From: CAYLNK01 sp964384675
GTDB lineage: Bacteria > Acidobacteriota > Thermoanaerobaculia > UBA5066
DNA length: 15,765 bases
Direction of reading: 5' to 3'
Assembly: GCA_964384675.1 (NCBI GenBank)
Contig: CAYLNK010000135.1
Span: 1-15,765 of the forward strand
This document shows, piece after piece, positions 1 through 7,272 of this stretch (positions are counted from its first letter, which is position 1; every line of letters starts with the position of its first letter). Made by a program: the position numbers and the translations under genes. The notes under the pieces were generated by a model that worked only from the letters and a program-made list of their open reading frames with translations, did no database searches and had not been told where the DNA came from.

Positions 1-285
1 GAAGGTCGGCACCAGCACGAGCGGCACGCCCAGGGCGCGGGCGAGGCCCCGGGCGAACGCCGTGCCGGCGCGGAGGCCCGTGAAGGAGCCCGGGCCCGAC
101 ACCACGGCGATCCGGGCGATCGCCCGGCGATGAAGACCCGCCCGGGAGAGGAGGTTGGCGAGGTGCGAGACGAGAGTCTCCGAGGCGCCCAGGTCGAGCG
201 GCTCCACGAGCGGAGCGCCCCTCCCGTCCGGGAGGAGGGCCAGCGCCGGGCATGGCGAGGCGGTGTCCAGGGCGAGCACGATCAT
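1..285 (-). CDS. tsaB: TsaB, tRNA threonylcarbamoyladenosine biosynthesis subunit (5' part only, runs off left edge)
   Basis: Read on the minus strand from ATG at 285, the first 95 codons give an N-terminus MIVLALDTASPCPALALLPD and, further on, the motif SGPGSFTGLRAG. Both are hallmarks of the ASKHA-fold protein TsaB (YeaZ). In bacteria TsaB pairs with TsaD and, with TsaE, transfers the threonylcarbamoyl group to A37 of ANN-decoding tRNAs in the cytoplasm. TsaB itself is a scaffold lacking catalytic metal-binding residues. The start is supported by a GGAG seven bases upstream; the ATGs just upstream (298 and 301) are out of frame. The C-terminal half lies outside the window. The gene is divergent from mutS with only about 33-45 bp between starts, so its promoter must overlap the 5' end of mutS. 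Identification is by motif recognition; I am very sure of the family. Confidence 0.93.
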   Translation of the reverse strand, partial: MIVLALDTASPCPALALLPDGRGAPLVEPLDLGASETLVSHLANLLSRAGLHRRAIARIAVVSGPGSFTGLRAGTAFARGLARALGVPLVLVPTF

Positions 286-318
286 CCGCGCGCTCCATCA
301 TGCCGGAAAACGGCTAGG

Positions 319-2964
319 ATGCGCGCCCCGATGCGGACCACCCCGATGCTGGAGCAGTACGCGGCCCTGAAGCGGGAGACCCCGGACGCGATCCTGCTGT
401 ACCGGCTCGGCGACTTCTACGAGATGTTCTTCGAGGACGCCGTGGTCGCCGCGCCGCTCCTCGGCCTGGTCCTCACCGCGCGCCACAAGGACAGCGACAT
501 CGAGGCCCCGATGTGCGGCGTGCCGCATCACGCCCTCGAGTCGTACGTCGCCAAGCTGGTGGCCGCCGGCAAGAAGGTGGCGATCAGCGAGCAGACGGAG
601 GCGGCGTCGAAGGGGAAGAGCCTGGTGGCGCGCCGCATCGTCCGGGTGATCACGCCCGGCACGATCGTCGACGCGGAGCGGCTGGACGCGCGGCGCGCCA
701 ACGAGCTGGCGTCCGTGGCGTTCGAGGGGGAGCACGCCGCGCTCGGCTTCCTCGACGTCTCGACCGGGGAGTTCTCGGTCCTCCGCCTCACCAACGGGAC
801 CCGGCCGGAGGAGTGGCTCGAGCGGCGCCCGGTGCGGGAGGTCGTCTGCTTCCCGTCGGACCAGAAGGCGCTCGAGGCGATGCTCGGCCGCCTCTCCGAG
901 CCGCCGGTCGTCTCGGTGCTGGCGGGCGAGTCGCCCCGGGGGCGCTCGGCGTCGGACCTCCTCCTCGCCCACTTCCGCACCTCCACGCTCGACGCCTTCG
1001 GCCTGCCACCGGGGGGCGCCCCCGTGGAGGCCGCGGCGGCGCTCCTCCACTACGCCAAGACGACGCAGCGGGCGGACTGCGCGCACGTCGTCGGCCTGAG
1101 GACCGAGACCGGAGACGAGGGGCTCGTCGTCGACGCCGTGACGTCGGCGCACCTGGAGCTCTTCCGCTCGCTGCGCGACGGCGGCCGCTCCGGGAGCCTG
1201 ATCGACGTCCTCGACCGGACGGGCACCGCGTTCGGCGCGCGGTCGCTGCGCCGGATGGTGGAGCGGCCGCTCGGACGGACGTGGGAGATCGAGGCGCGGC
1301 ACGACGCGATCGAGGAGCTGCTCGAGACGCCGGCACGGCTGGAGGAGCTGGCGCGCGCCCTTTCCGGGATTCCAGACCTGCCGCGGACGGTGGCGCGGAT
1401 CTCGGTGGGTGCCGGCTCGCCTCGAGACCTGCTGGGCCTCGCGGAGGGGCTGGTGCGCTCGGCGGCGCTCGAGCCGATCCTGGCCGGGATGCGCTCGGAC
1501 GCCCTCCGGCCGGACGGCGAGGCGTCCGCCCACGGCGTCCCCGCGGCGCTCGGCGAGAAGCTCCGCGCCGAGCTCGTCGAGGCGCCTCCGGCGACGGCGC
1601 GCGAGGGCGAGATCTTCCGGAACGACGTGGACGTGGAGGTGGACGACCTGCGCCAGCTGCGGCGCGGCTCGCGCGAGGTGCTCGCGGGCCTGGAGGCCGA
1701 CGAGCGGTCGCGGCGAGGGATCCCCAACCTTCGGGTGAAGTTCAACAACGTCGTCGGCCACGTCTTCGAGGTGCCGGCCTCGGCGCGCGGGAAGATCCCC
1801 GAGGACGCCCTGAAGCGGCAAACGCTCGCCAATGCCGAGCGCTACGCGACGCGCGAGCTGGTCGAGGTGGACGAGAAGCTGCGCACCGCGGACTCGCGCC
1901 TCGCCGAACGGGAGTACCGGCTGTTCCAGGAGCGCTGCGCCGGGGTCGTCGCCGCGGCGCCCTCGATCCTCGCGGCGGTCACCCGGATCGGCAGGCTGGA
2001 CGCGCTCGTCTCGCTGGCCCGCGTCGCCCGCTCCGCCGGCTGGTGCCGGCCGCGGCTCGTGGAGGAGCCCCTGCTGTCGATCAGCGACGGGCGCCATCCC
2101 GTGGTCGAGGCGCTGCGCGGGCGGCGCGAGCCGTTCATCCCGAACGACACGACGCTCGGCGCCGAGCAGCGGCTGATCGTCCTGACCGGCCCGAACATGG
2201 GCGGCAAGTCGACGTACCTGCGCCAGAACGCGCTGATCGTCCTCCTCGCCCACGCCGGCTCGTACGTCCCCGCCGCGTCGGCGGCCGTCGGGCTGTGCGA
2301 CCGGATCTTCACGCGTGTCGGCGCGTCGGACTCGCTGACGCGAGGCGAGTCGACGTTCCTGGTGGAGATGGCCGAGACCGCGCACATCCTCCGCCACGCC
2401 ACACGACGGAGCCTCGTCGTGCTGGACGAGGTGGGCCGTGGCACCTCGACGTTCGACGGCCTGTCGCTCGCATGGGCGATCGCCGAGCGGCTGCACGACG
2501 GGGAGAACGGGAGCGGGAACGGGCCGGCGCGCGTCCTCTTCGCCACGCACTACCACGAGCTGACCGAGCTGGCGCTCGTGAAGCCGGCCGTCGTGAACCG
2601 GAGGATGGCGGTGAAGGAGTGGGAGGGCAACGTGCTCTTTCTCCGCAAGGTGACGGAAGGGGCGGCCGACCGCTCCTACGGCGTGCAGGTCGCACGGCTC
2701 GCCGGGATCCCCGAGCCGGTGCTCACGCGGGCCAAGGAGATCCTCGGGAACCTGGAGAGACAGCAGCTCGACGTGGGCGGCCGGCCCAAGCTGGCCGAGC
2801 ACGCGGGGGAGCCGGAGCCGCGGGAGGTCCAGCTCGACCTCTTCCGGGGGCAGGGCGAGGTGGTGCTCGACGCGCTCGAGAAGGTCGACCTCGAGAAGAC
2901 GACGCCGCTGGTGGCGCTGAACCTCCTGGCCTCGTTCCAGGCGAGGCTGCGGGGGGAGTCGTGA
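319..2964 (+). CDS. mutS: DNA mismatch repair ATPase MutS
   Basis: Full-length MutS of about 881 residues; family members are usually 800-900. MutS binds mismatches and small loops, then becomes an ATP-bound sliding clamp that recruits MutL. Visible motifs, numbered from ATG 319: the mismatch-wedging Phe-X-Glu (F33-Y34-E35, in GDFYEMFFEDA), Walker A GPNMGGKST at 624-632, Walker B/signature LDEVGRGTST at about 702-711, and the FATHYHELT switch motif at 741-749. A canonical beta-clamp-binding QLDLF lies at 838-842 in the C-terminal tail. All key residues are intact. The open frame extends back to 130, but that part is antisense to tsaB. Similarity to known MutS begins around TPMLEQY, so ATG 319, 331 or 346 are the candidates. 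Shine-Dalgarno evidence is weak for all three; 319 is chosen as the longest that avoids tsaB. The stop overlaps the GTG of nagZ (GTGA), implying translational coupling. Confidence 0.97.
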   Translation: MRAPMRTTPMLEQYAALKRETPDAILLYRLGDFYEMFFEDAVVAAPLLGLVLTARHKDSDIEAPMCGVPHHALESYVAKLVAAGKKVAISEQTEAASKGKSLVARRIVRVITPGTIVDAERLDARRANELASVAFEGEHAALGFLDVSTGEFSVLRLTNGTRPEEWLERRPVREVVCFPSDQKALEAMLGRLSEPPVVSVLAGESPRGRSASDLLLAHFRTSTLDAFGLPPGGAPVEAAAALLHYAKTTQRADCAHVVGLRTETGDEGLVVDAVTSAHLELFRSLRDGGRSGSLIDVLDRTGTAFGARSLRRMVERPLGRTWEIEARHDAIEELLETPARLEELARALSGIPDLPRTVARISVGAGSPRDLLGLAEGLVRSAALEPILAGMRSDALRPDGEASAHGVPAALGEKLRAELVEAPPATAREGEIFRNDVDVEVDDLRQLRRGSREVLAGLEADERSRRGIPNLRVKFNNVVGHVFEVPASARGKIPEDALKRQTLANAERYATRELVEVDEKLRTADSRLAEREYRLFQERCAGVVAAAPSILAAVTRIGRLDALVSLARVARSAGWCRPRLVEEPLLSISDGRHPVVEALRGRREPFIPNDTTLGAEQRLIVLTGPNMGGKSTYLRQNALIVLLAHAGSYVPAASAAVGLCDRIFTRVGASDSLTRGESTFLVEMAETAHILRHATRRSLVVLDEVGRGTSTFDGLSLAWAIAERLHDGENGSGNGPARVLFATHYHELTELALVKPAVVNRRMAVKEWEGNVLFLRKVTEGAADRSYGVQVARLAGIPEPVLTRAKEILGNLERQQLDVGGRPKLAEHAGEPEPREVQLDLFRGQGEVVLDALEKVDLEKTTPLVALNLLASFQARLRGES

Positions 2965-4022
2965 GCCGGTTCGTGCTCGGCGTCGGGGGCCCGGAGCTCG
3001 ACGCTCGAGAGAGAGCGCTCTTCGCGACGCACCCGCCGCTCGGCTTCGTCCTCTACGCACGGAACCTCGTCTCGGCGGAGCAGGCGGCCCAGCTGATCGC
3101 CGAGCTGCGCGCGTTCGCGACGCCGTCGCCCCTCCTCTTCGTCGACCAGGAGGGCGGGCGGGTCGACCGGCTCGGGCCCCTCCTCGGAGCCGCCTTCCCG
3201 TCCGCCACGCTCTGCGCGTCGAAGGGGACGGACCGCGTGCACGAGTGTGCCTACCTGATGGGGCGCGCGGTGCGTCTCCTGGGCTTCGACGTCGACCTCG
3301 CGCCGTGCCTCGACCTGGGCCAGCCCGGCACGGGCGAGCTCGTCCTCGAGGGGCGGACGTTCGGGTTCCACCCCGAGGACGTGATCGCCGCCGGGATGGT
3401 GTTCCTCCACGGCCTGGCGCGCGCCGGCGTCGCCTCGTGCGTGAAGCACTTCCCGGGCATCGGACGCGGCTCGATCGACTCGCACGCCGGCCTGCCGATC
3501 GTCGACGCGCACGACGTCGATCTGATGGTGACCGACGTGGCGCCGTTCACGCGCCTGGCGCGCGTCGCCGACGGCGTGATGATGGGTCACGCGGCGTTCC
3601 CCGGATTCACCGGCGACGAGACGCCGGCGTCCCTCTCGCCGCGCCTCTACCGGCTGCTGCGCGAGAGCCTCGGGTACGGCGGGCTGGTCTACACGGACGA
3701 CCTCGCGATGGGGGCGCTGACCGGGCCGATACCGGAGCGGGCCGCGCGCGCGGCGGAGGCGGGCGCGGACGTCCTCCTCGTCTCCAGGCCGCTCGAGTCG
3801 TACGAAGAGGCGATCGGCCGGGTCGCGGCGCTCGCCGTCGAGCCCGCGTTTCCCGCGCGGGTCGAGGCCCTCCGCCGGAAGTGCGGCGACTCGCCGCGCC
3901 CGGCTTTCACCCGGACCGCCTGGGATGCCCTCGCCGACGAGGTCGCGCGCTTCCGGGAGACGCTCGACCGGCCCCGGGAGAAGCGTCCGGAGCCGGACGT
4001 CGACCTCTCGGCCTGGGAGTAG
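2961..4022 (+). CDS. nagZ: NagZ-like beta-N-acetylhexosaminidase (GH3 family)
   Basis: A 353-residue glycoside hydrolase family 3 protein, close to the size of single-domain NagZ. NagZ removes N-acetylglucosamine from 1,6-anhydro-muropeptides during cytoplasmic peptidoglycan recycling. Visible motifs: FVDQEGGRVDRL near residue 60; the KHFPGIGRGSIDSH loop at 162-175, carrying the Asp173/His175 acid-base dyad typical of NagZ; and YTDDLAM with the probable nucleophile Asp246. There is no signal peptide, which fits a cytoplasmic enzyme. The start is GTG 2961, overlapping the mutS stop by 4 bp, with GGGGGAG just upstream. The last about 19 codons (LDRPREKRPEPDVDLSAWE) are highly charged, lie beyond the catalytic domain, and are duplicated at 5240-5301. 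The present 3' end may therefore be a restored or acquired end. Substrate specificity is inferred from family; a broader GH3 hexosaminidase is possible. Confidence 0.9.
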   Translation: MSRFVLGVGGPELDARERALFATHPPLGFVLYARNLVSAEQAAQLIAELRAFATPSPLLFVDQEGGRVDRLGPLLGAAFPSATLCASKGTDRVHECAYLMGRAVRLLGFDVDLAPCLDLGQPGTGELVLEGRTFGFHPEDVIAAGMVFLHGLARAGVASCVKHFPGIGRGSIDSHAGLPIVDAHDVDLMVTDVAPFTRLARVADGVMMGHAAFPGFTGDETPASLSPRLYRLLRESLGYGGLVYTDDLAMGALTGPIPERAARAAEAGADVLLVSRPLESYEEAIGRVAALAVEPAFPARVEALRRKCGDSPRPAFTRTAWDALADEVARFRETLDRPREKRPEPDVDLSAWE

Positions 4023-4023
4023 G
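3962..4023 (+). repeat. Direct repeat copy 1: 3' end of nagZ
   Basis: These 62 bases match 5240-5301 with two mismatches (3965 C versus G, 3973 C versus A). The final 50 bases (3974-4023) are identical. The repeat covers the last codons and stop of nagZ and ends one base after the stop. One mismatch is synonymous (Leu) and one changes Pro to His. The two copies bracket the toxin-antitoxin segment in the same orientation, 1278 bp apart, as attL/attR-like ends or a duplicated target would. Confidence 0.95.
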
Positions 4024-4035
4024 GCTTGGCCCTAC
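4019..4035. repeat. Inverted repeat spanning the convergent stop codons of nagZ and vapC
   Basis: GTAGGGC-TTG-GCCCTAC forms a perfect 7-bp stem with a 3-base loop. The left arm contains the nagZ TAG (4020-4022) and the right arm the vapC stop (TAG on the minus strand, 4034-4032). There is no T-tract on either side, so it is at best a weak bidirectional terminator. It also sits exactly at the junction of the duplicated nagZ tail and could be part of a recombination site. Confidence 0.6.
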
Positions 4036-4451
4036 CGGTCCGTGGAGAACGGATTCAGCACGGGAACCCCGGTCCGGGCCACGTCCTTGACGTTTCGTGT
4101 GACCAGGGTCAACCCGTAGAAGAGCGCGGTTGCGGCAAGGAGTCCGTCGATGACGGGCACCGAGACCCTGGACGAAAGGCGGCCCCACTCCTCCGCGACC
4201 CTCAGATCGACCGGGAGGATCCGCGCACCGTGCGCGCCCTGGAGCGTCTGCAGCCACGCGCCCAGGGACCGCCCGGCAGAGGCATCCCGCCGCCGGATCC
4301 TCTCCACCCCCCGCCGGATCTCCGCGATCACGAGGACGCTCAGGAAGAGGTCCGTGTCGTCGACGCCGGCCAGCCAGGAAGTGACCCCGGCGTCCGCTCG
4401 GCGGCCCTTCCGGAGCTCGGACCAGATGTTCGTGTCGAGGAGGAAGCTCAC
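4032..4451 (-). CDS. vapC: VapC/FitB-type PIN-domain toxin ribonuclease
   Basis: A 139-residue PIN-domain protein. The acidic metal-binding residues expected of VapC-type nucleases are present: Asp6 in LLDTN, Glu44 in VIAEIRRG, Asp102 in PVIDGLLAATA, and Asp123 in VTRNVKDV. The start of the protein and the SELRKG segment resemble the FitB-like branch. Such toxins cleave RNA (tRNA or rRNA in characterised cases) in the cytoplasm and are neutralised by the cognate antitoxin filling the active site. The GTG start overlaps the antitoxin stop by 4 bp (GTGA), so translation is coupled. The gene is convergent with nagZ, with 9 bp between stops. All catalytic positions are intact, so it is probably functional. 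The target RNA cannot be told from sequence. A fragment of its C-terminal end (VLxPFSTDR) recurs in the scar at 9337-9437. Confidence 0.93.
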   Translation of the reverse strand: MSFLLDTNIWSELRKGRRADAGVTSWLAGVDDTDLFLSVLVIAEIRRGVERIRRRDASAGRSLGAWLQTLQGAHGARILPVDLRVAEEWGRLSSRVSVPVIDGLLAATALFYGLTLVTRNVKDVARTGVPVLNPFSTDR

Positions 4452-4681
4452 AGCCGGACGCGCCGGGCCTTCCCGCGGGGCGGTGCGAAGTCGCGCTCCG
4501 TCCCGACCGTGGGAATCTCGAGGAGGAGCTGCTTGAGCGAGCGTGAGGGCCCGACGTCGGCGAGGGCCGCGCGGAGCAGCTCGCGGTGCTCCGCCTCGGC
4601 GGATCGGCCCTGGCGGGCGGCACGGATCTTGAGGGCCCGGACCAGGGCGGGGTCGACGTTCCGGACGATCAGCTGGGCCAT
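4448..4681 (-). CDS. vapB: FitA-like ribbon-helix-helix antitoxin (VapB family)
   Basis: A 77-residue protein starting MAQLIVRNVDPALVRALKIR and continuing with GRSAEAEHRELLRAAL, the characteristic FitA-type ribbon-helix-helix N-terminus. The N-terminal half would dimerise and bind the operator. The C-terminal part (from about residue 45, SRSLKQLLLEIPTVGTERD, ending in the basic KARRVRL) should wrap the PIN toxin. ATG 4681 is chosen because it has a strong GGAGG five bases upstream and because family similarity begins exactly there; the same frame stays open to 5110, but that extension has no antitoxin-like sequence. The stop overlaps the GTG of the toxin, forming a two-gene operon read leftward. 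Autoregulation is expected through the palindrome at 4699-4715. Confidence 0.93.
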   Translation of the reverse strand: MAQLIVRNVDPALVRALKIRAARQGRSAEAEHRELLRAALADVGPSRSLKQLLLEIPTVGTERDFAPPRGKARRVRL

Positions 4682-4698
4682 GACGTCCTCCCTCACGA

Positions 4699-4715
4699 TG
4701 ATAGCACTGCTATCA
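4699..4715 (-). promoter_or_regulatory. Palindromic operator overlapping the vapBC promoter
   Basis: TGATAGCA-C-TGCTATCA is a perfect 8-bp inverted repeat with a single central base, 17 bp upstream of the antitoxin ATG. Read on the minus strand, TG-C-TATCAT (4709-4700 region) looks like an extended -10 element (TATCAT, five of six to consensus); no good -35 is visible. The half-site TGATAGCA/TGCTATCA resembles, from memory, the operator half-sites of gonococcal FitA. Binding of the antitoxin complex here would occlude the promoter, which is the usual autorepression mode. A second perfect 16-bp palindrome (CGCTCGCCGGCGAGCG, 4718-4733) lies immediately upstream and may be another site or simply GC-rich chance. 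Confidence 0.75.
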
Positions 4716-4733
4716 GTCGCTCGCCGGCGAGCG

Positions 4734-5239
4734 CGCACGTTCGACGAGGTCCTGGACCGCCCGCGGGGTGGGCCTTCGATCCGCCGCGATGGGATGTGGA
4801 CCCCTCGCTCCCGCGACGCGCGAGCGACCCGCTGCCGCGTGCGGTGCTTCGGGCGCGGGGCGCTCGCGAAACTCGCCCCTAGAGGTTCAGCCGGTTGCGG
4901 CATCGGCGTCGTCCGAGTGGCCTCGGGGGCTTCAACATTGCGAGCGCTGCTCCCGTGTCCTCGCGGCGCGCGCGAGCGGTCCCGTTCGTGCGCTCGTGGC
5001 CGCGACGTCATTTGGCCGCGTATCATCATTCGCACGCAGACGGCGCGACGGAAAGGCGCGCGCTCGTCGACGCTCTCGGCAGGGTCAATGCCGTCCAGTT
5101 CCTGCGTCAATACGATCCAGGCTCATGGCAACTATACAGAAGAACGGCAGACCCTCCTCCCTGCCTGGAGGGACGCCATGCAACCCACGTCGGGAGGTCA
5201 GCCCTCCGGCACGTTCGAGCGGCCTTGCCGAAAGGGCAC
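4734..5239. other. Gene-poor stretch between vapBC promoter and second nagZ-tail repeat
   Basis: About 500 bp with no gene I can support. Frames are open on both strands but give low-complexity Arg/Ala/Ser-rich translations without recognisable motifs or good ribosome sites. Around 5005-5180 the composition is locally less GC-rich than the rest of the window (for example at 5008-5035 and 5088-5150), which fits relic DNA of different origin. The only protein-like patch is at 5124-5180, listed separately. Confidence 0.6.
5124..5180 (+). pseudogene. Possible C-terminal remnant of a tyrosine integrase
   Basis: One frame reads HGNYTEERQTLLPAWRDAM. The spacing Y-x-x-E-R-x-x-x-L-x-x-W matches the C-terminal end commonly seen in P4-type phage/island integrases (Y..EKR.AL..W). 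No upstream catalytic Arg/His/Tyr motifs are visible in any frame, so if real it is only a fragment. The frame continues without a stop into the duplicated nagZ tail. The match is short and could be chance; it is listed because it lies about 60 bp from a putative attachment-site repeat. Confidence 0.2.
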
Positions 5240-5301
5240 GCTGGACCGGCACCGGGAGAAGCGTCCGGAGCCGGACGTCGACCTCTCGGCCTGGGAGTAG
5301 G
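5240..5301 (+). repeat. Direct repeat copy 2: detached nagZ 3' end
   Basis: Second copy of 3962-4023 (60 of 62 identical, last 50 identical), in the same orientation and including the stop codon, but with no nagZ body upstream. Its conceptual end is LDRHREKRPEPDVDLSAWE, against LDRPREK... in nagZ. It ends 18 bp before the stop of the minus-strand DUF3857 gene. The simplest reading is that the ancestral order was nagZ followed directly by the DUF3857 gene, and the segment 4024-5301 was inserted between them. Confidence 0.95.
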
Positions 5302-5319
5302 AGGCCCAGCGGGCGCGCG

Positions 5320-7272
5320 TCACCAGGAACGTTTCAGGACGGCCTGCGCGTCGCTCGAGGAGAGGACCGATCTCACGAAGTCCCGGGCCTCGGCGAAGCG
5401 CTCCGCGGGGACCGTGCCGCCGGTGAGCTGCAGGTCCTGCGTCACGACCACGGCTCCTTCCAGCTCCTCGGTCTTCATGGTGTAGAGCCCGAACGGACGT
5501 TCGACCCGTACGGCCGGCGGGAGCTCCGACACCGAGAGGCTGGCGGGGAGCCGCAGCCGGTACTCCGCGGTGAAGGAACGCGGCCTGAAGACGACCGGCG
5601 AGCGACGGGTGGGCGACGAGAGGGCCGGGAGGCCGCGCCACGGGACGAGCACCGTCCGGAGGACCGCGAGCTTCCCCGTGTCCTGCCATCCGGGGAGCCT
5701 CCCCGAGAGTCGCAGCTCGACGGTGGGGCCTTCGGGGCCGCGCCCGAGCTCGACCGACTCCAGCCGCGCCCCCGGGAGGCTCCGCGCGATCCACTCCTCG
5801 ATGGCGCGCGAGCCGTCCGGCGTGGCGCGGCGGGCGAGCCGCAGCAGGCCCTCCGAGGACGAGCCCGAGCCCGTCTCGACCAGCCGACCCTTGAAGGTGC
5901 CGTCGGCGGCGACCTCGACCGACACACGGCGGGCGAGGCGCGCCCGTCCCGAGGGGAGGGTCACGAGGGCGCTCGCGTCGGAGGCGGTCGCCAGCCCGAG
6001 CCCGCCCCAGAGCGCCTCCGGGAGCTGCCCGGGCGGCGTCGAGGGATCGGTGGGATCGAACAGGAGGTGCGGGCCGGCGCCGGGTAGGTCGACGACGGGC
6101 TCGCCCTCGCGCGTCTCGAGCCCCGCGACCGCCAGGATCACGTGGTCGAACCAGAACAGGGCGGGAAGCTCGCGCCGGATCGATCCGGGGTCGCGCGCCG
6201 ACACGAGGACCGGACGCGTCGCGATGCCGGCGGCGCGCAGGAGGCCACGCAGGAGCGTCACCTTGTCCTTGCAGTCCCCGTAGCGCCGGCGCAGCGTCTC
6301 GGCGGCCGCGCGGGGGCGGTAGCCGCCTCCGCGCGCGAGGTCGAGCTGGATCGAGACGTACGTCAGCTCCTGGACGAAGCGGGCGGCCGCCTCGAAGCGC
6401 TCGCGGGGCGTCACCGCCGTCGCGGTGAGCTGGCGCATGTGCGCCGTCACGGTCTCCTCGGGAGCGGCGGCCGGCTCCAGCAGGGTGGACGACCATCGCC
6501 CCACGTCGTCCCAGGTCCGGAACGCGGGCATCGCGCCCTCTCGACCCGAGGGAGGACGGATCGTGAGCGCGAGCGACGGCGTGGCGGAATCGACGGACGG
6601 CGCGAGGGGCTCGTCCGGCCTGTAGGTCAGCCCGGCGGCCTCCCAGGTCGTCCGCGGCCCGGCGACGCGAGCCTCGAGGGCCGGCCGGTTCAGCGTCACA
6701 GCCTCCACGCTCCAGCCTTCCGGGAGGACGACCGAGCAGCGGACCTTCAGGACCGGGAGGCGGTCCTGAAGGTCGACGAGGTCCTGCGGGAACGGATGGG
6801 CGTCACGCCGGACCCACTCGGAGGCGACGATCGTTCCGGGGACGACGTCTCGACGCGCCGAGAGGAGCGCGACCCGGCTCTCGTCGTAGAGGTCGTCCGG
6901 ATCGCTCGACGCGTCGACGACGTCCTTCCGGCCCAGGCCCCGGGCCGCCTGGCCGGGAGAGGCGAGGACGACGCGGAGCTCCGTCACGGATTGCGTGCCA
7001 CGCAGGTACGGCACGCGCACCACGGCGTGCTCGCCGCAGGCCGTCGTGAGGCACTGCATCGCGACCCGTTCGCGCGTCTCGGTGCCCCCGTTCCGGTCGA
7101 CGAGGACCTCCCGCTCGCGGAGGAGCACCACGGCCGGCACGTCCGCGGCCTCGGGCCTGTAGGCCGGGTCCGGCGCCGGGACCCAGTCCGGCAGCTTCTC
7201 GGCGGCCCTCGCCGCCGTCGCCAGGGTCAGGGCGACGGCCGCCGAGGCCGCGCTCCGGACCAGCCGGGTCAC
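5320..7272 (-). CDS. Exported DUF3857/transglutaminase-like protein with intact catalytic triad
   Basis: A 650-residue protein. Residues 1-23 form a plausible signal peptide (basic MTRLVRS, hydrophobic core, ARA-A cleavage), so it is probably secreted or periplasmic. The N-terminal beta-rich part (about 40-270) fits the DUF3857 module. Residues about 285-410 fit a transglutaminase-like core: RRRYGDCKDKVTLL with Cys334, WFDHVILAV with His377, and LLFDPTDP with Asp406, the expected Cys-His-Asp triad. The C-terminal about 220 residues are beta-rich and of unknown role. Family members are common in Acidobacteriota and Bacteroidota, but their substrates are not established; protease or amide-crosslinking chemistry is possible. 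The GTG start overlaps the stop of the upstream paralogue by 4 bp with GAGGG just before it, so both are made from one transcript. It ends 18 bp from the duplicated nagZ tail. Confidence 0.88.
   Translation of the reverse strand: MTRLVRSAASAAVALTLATAARAAEKLPDWVPAPDPAYRPEAADVPAVVLLREREVLVDRNGGTETRERVAMQCLTTACGEHAVVRVPYLRGTQSVTELRVVLASPGQAARGLGRKDVVDASSDPDDLYDESRVALLSARRDVVPGTIVASEWVRRDAHPFPQDLVDLQDRLPVLKVRCSVVLPEGWSVEAVTLNRPALEARVAGPRTTWEAAGLTYRPDEPLAPSVDSATPSLALTIRPPSGREGAMPAFRTWDDVGRWSSTLLEPAAAPEETVTAHMRQLTATAVTPRERFEAAARFVQELTYVSIQLDLARGGGYRPRAAAETLRRRYGDCKDKVTLLRGLLRAAGIATRPVLVSARDPGSIRRELPALFWFDHVILAVAGLETREGEPVVDLPGAGPHLLFDPTDPSTPPGQLPEALWGGLGLATASDASALVTLPSGRARLARRVSVEVAADGTFKGRLVETGSGSSSEGLLRLARRATPDGSRAIEEWIARSLPGARLESVELGRGPEGPTVELRLSGRLPGWQDTGKLAVLRTVLVPWRGLPALSSPTRRSPVVFRPRSFTAEYRLRLPASLSVSELPPAVRVERPFGLYTMKTEELEGAVVVTQDLQLTGGTVPAERFAEARDFVRSVLSSSDAQAVLKRSW

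Noticed and set aside
130..318. N-terminal extension of mutS
   Set aside because: It is antisense to the tsaB coding region and has no similarity to MutS; family sequence starts around 331-346.
298..3060. A 920-codon minus-strand frame opposite mutS
   Set aside because: A GC-rich antisense shadow; all recognisable motifs are on the plus strand.
513..4022. A single 1169-codon plus-strand open frame spanning mutS and nagZ
   Set aside because: Only the part from 2961 is real (nagZ). The earlier part is an out-of-frame shadow of mutS, Arg/Gly/Ala-rich and without motifs.
4682..5110. N-terminal extension of the antitoxin gene
   Set aside because: The FitA-type sequence begins exactly at ATG 4681 with a strong ribosome site; the extension overlaps the promoter/operator and is low complexity.
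4026..5300. A 424-codon plus-strand frame across vapBC
   Set aside because: Most of it is antisense to vapBC. Only the 5124-5180 patch and the nagZ-tail duplication carry any signal, and these are reported separately.
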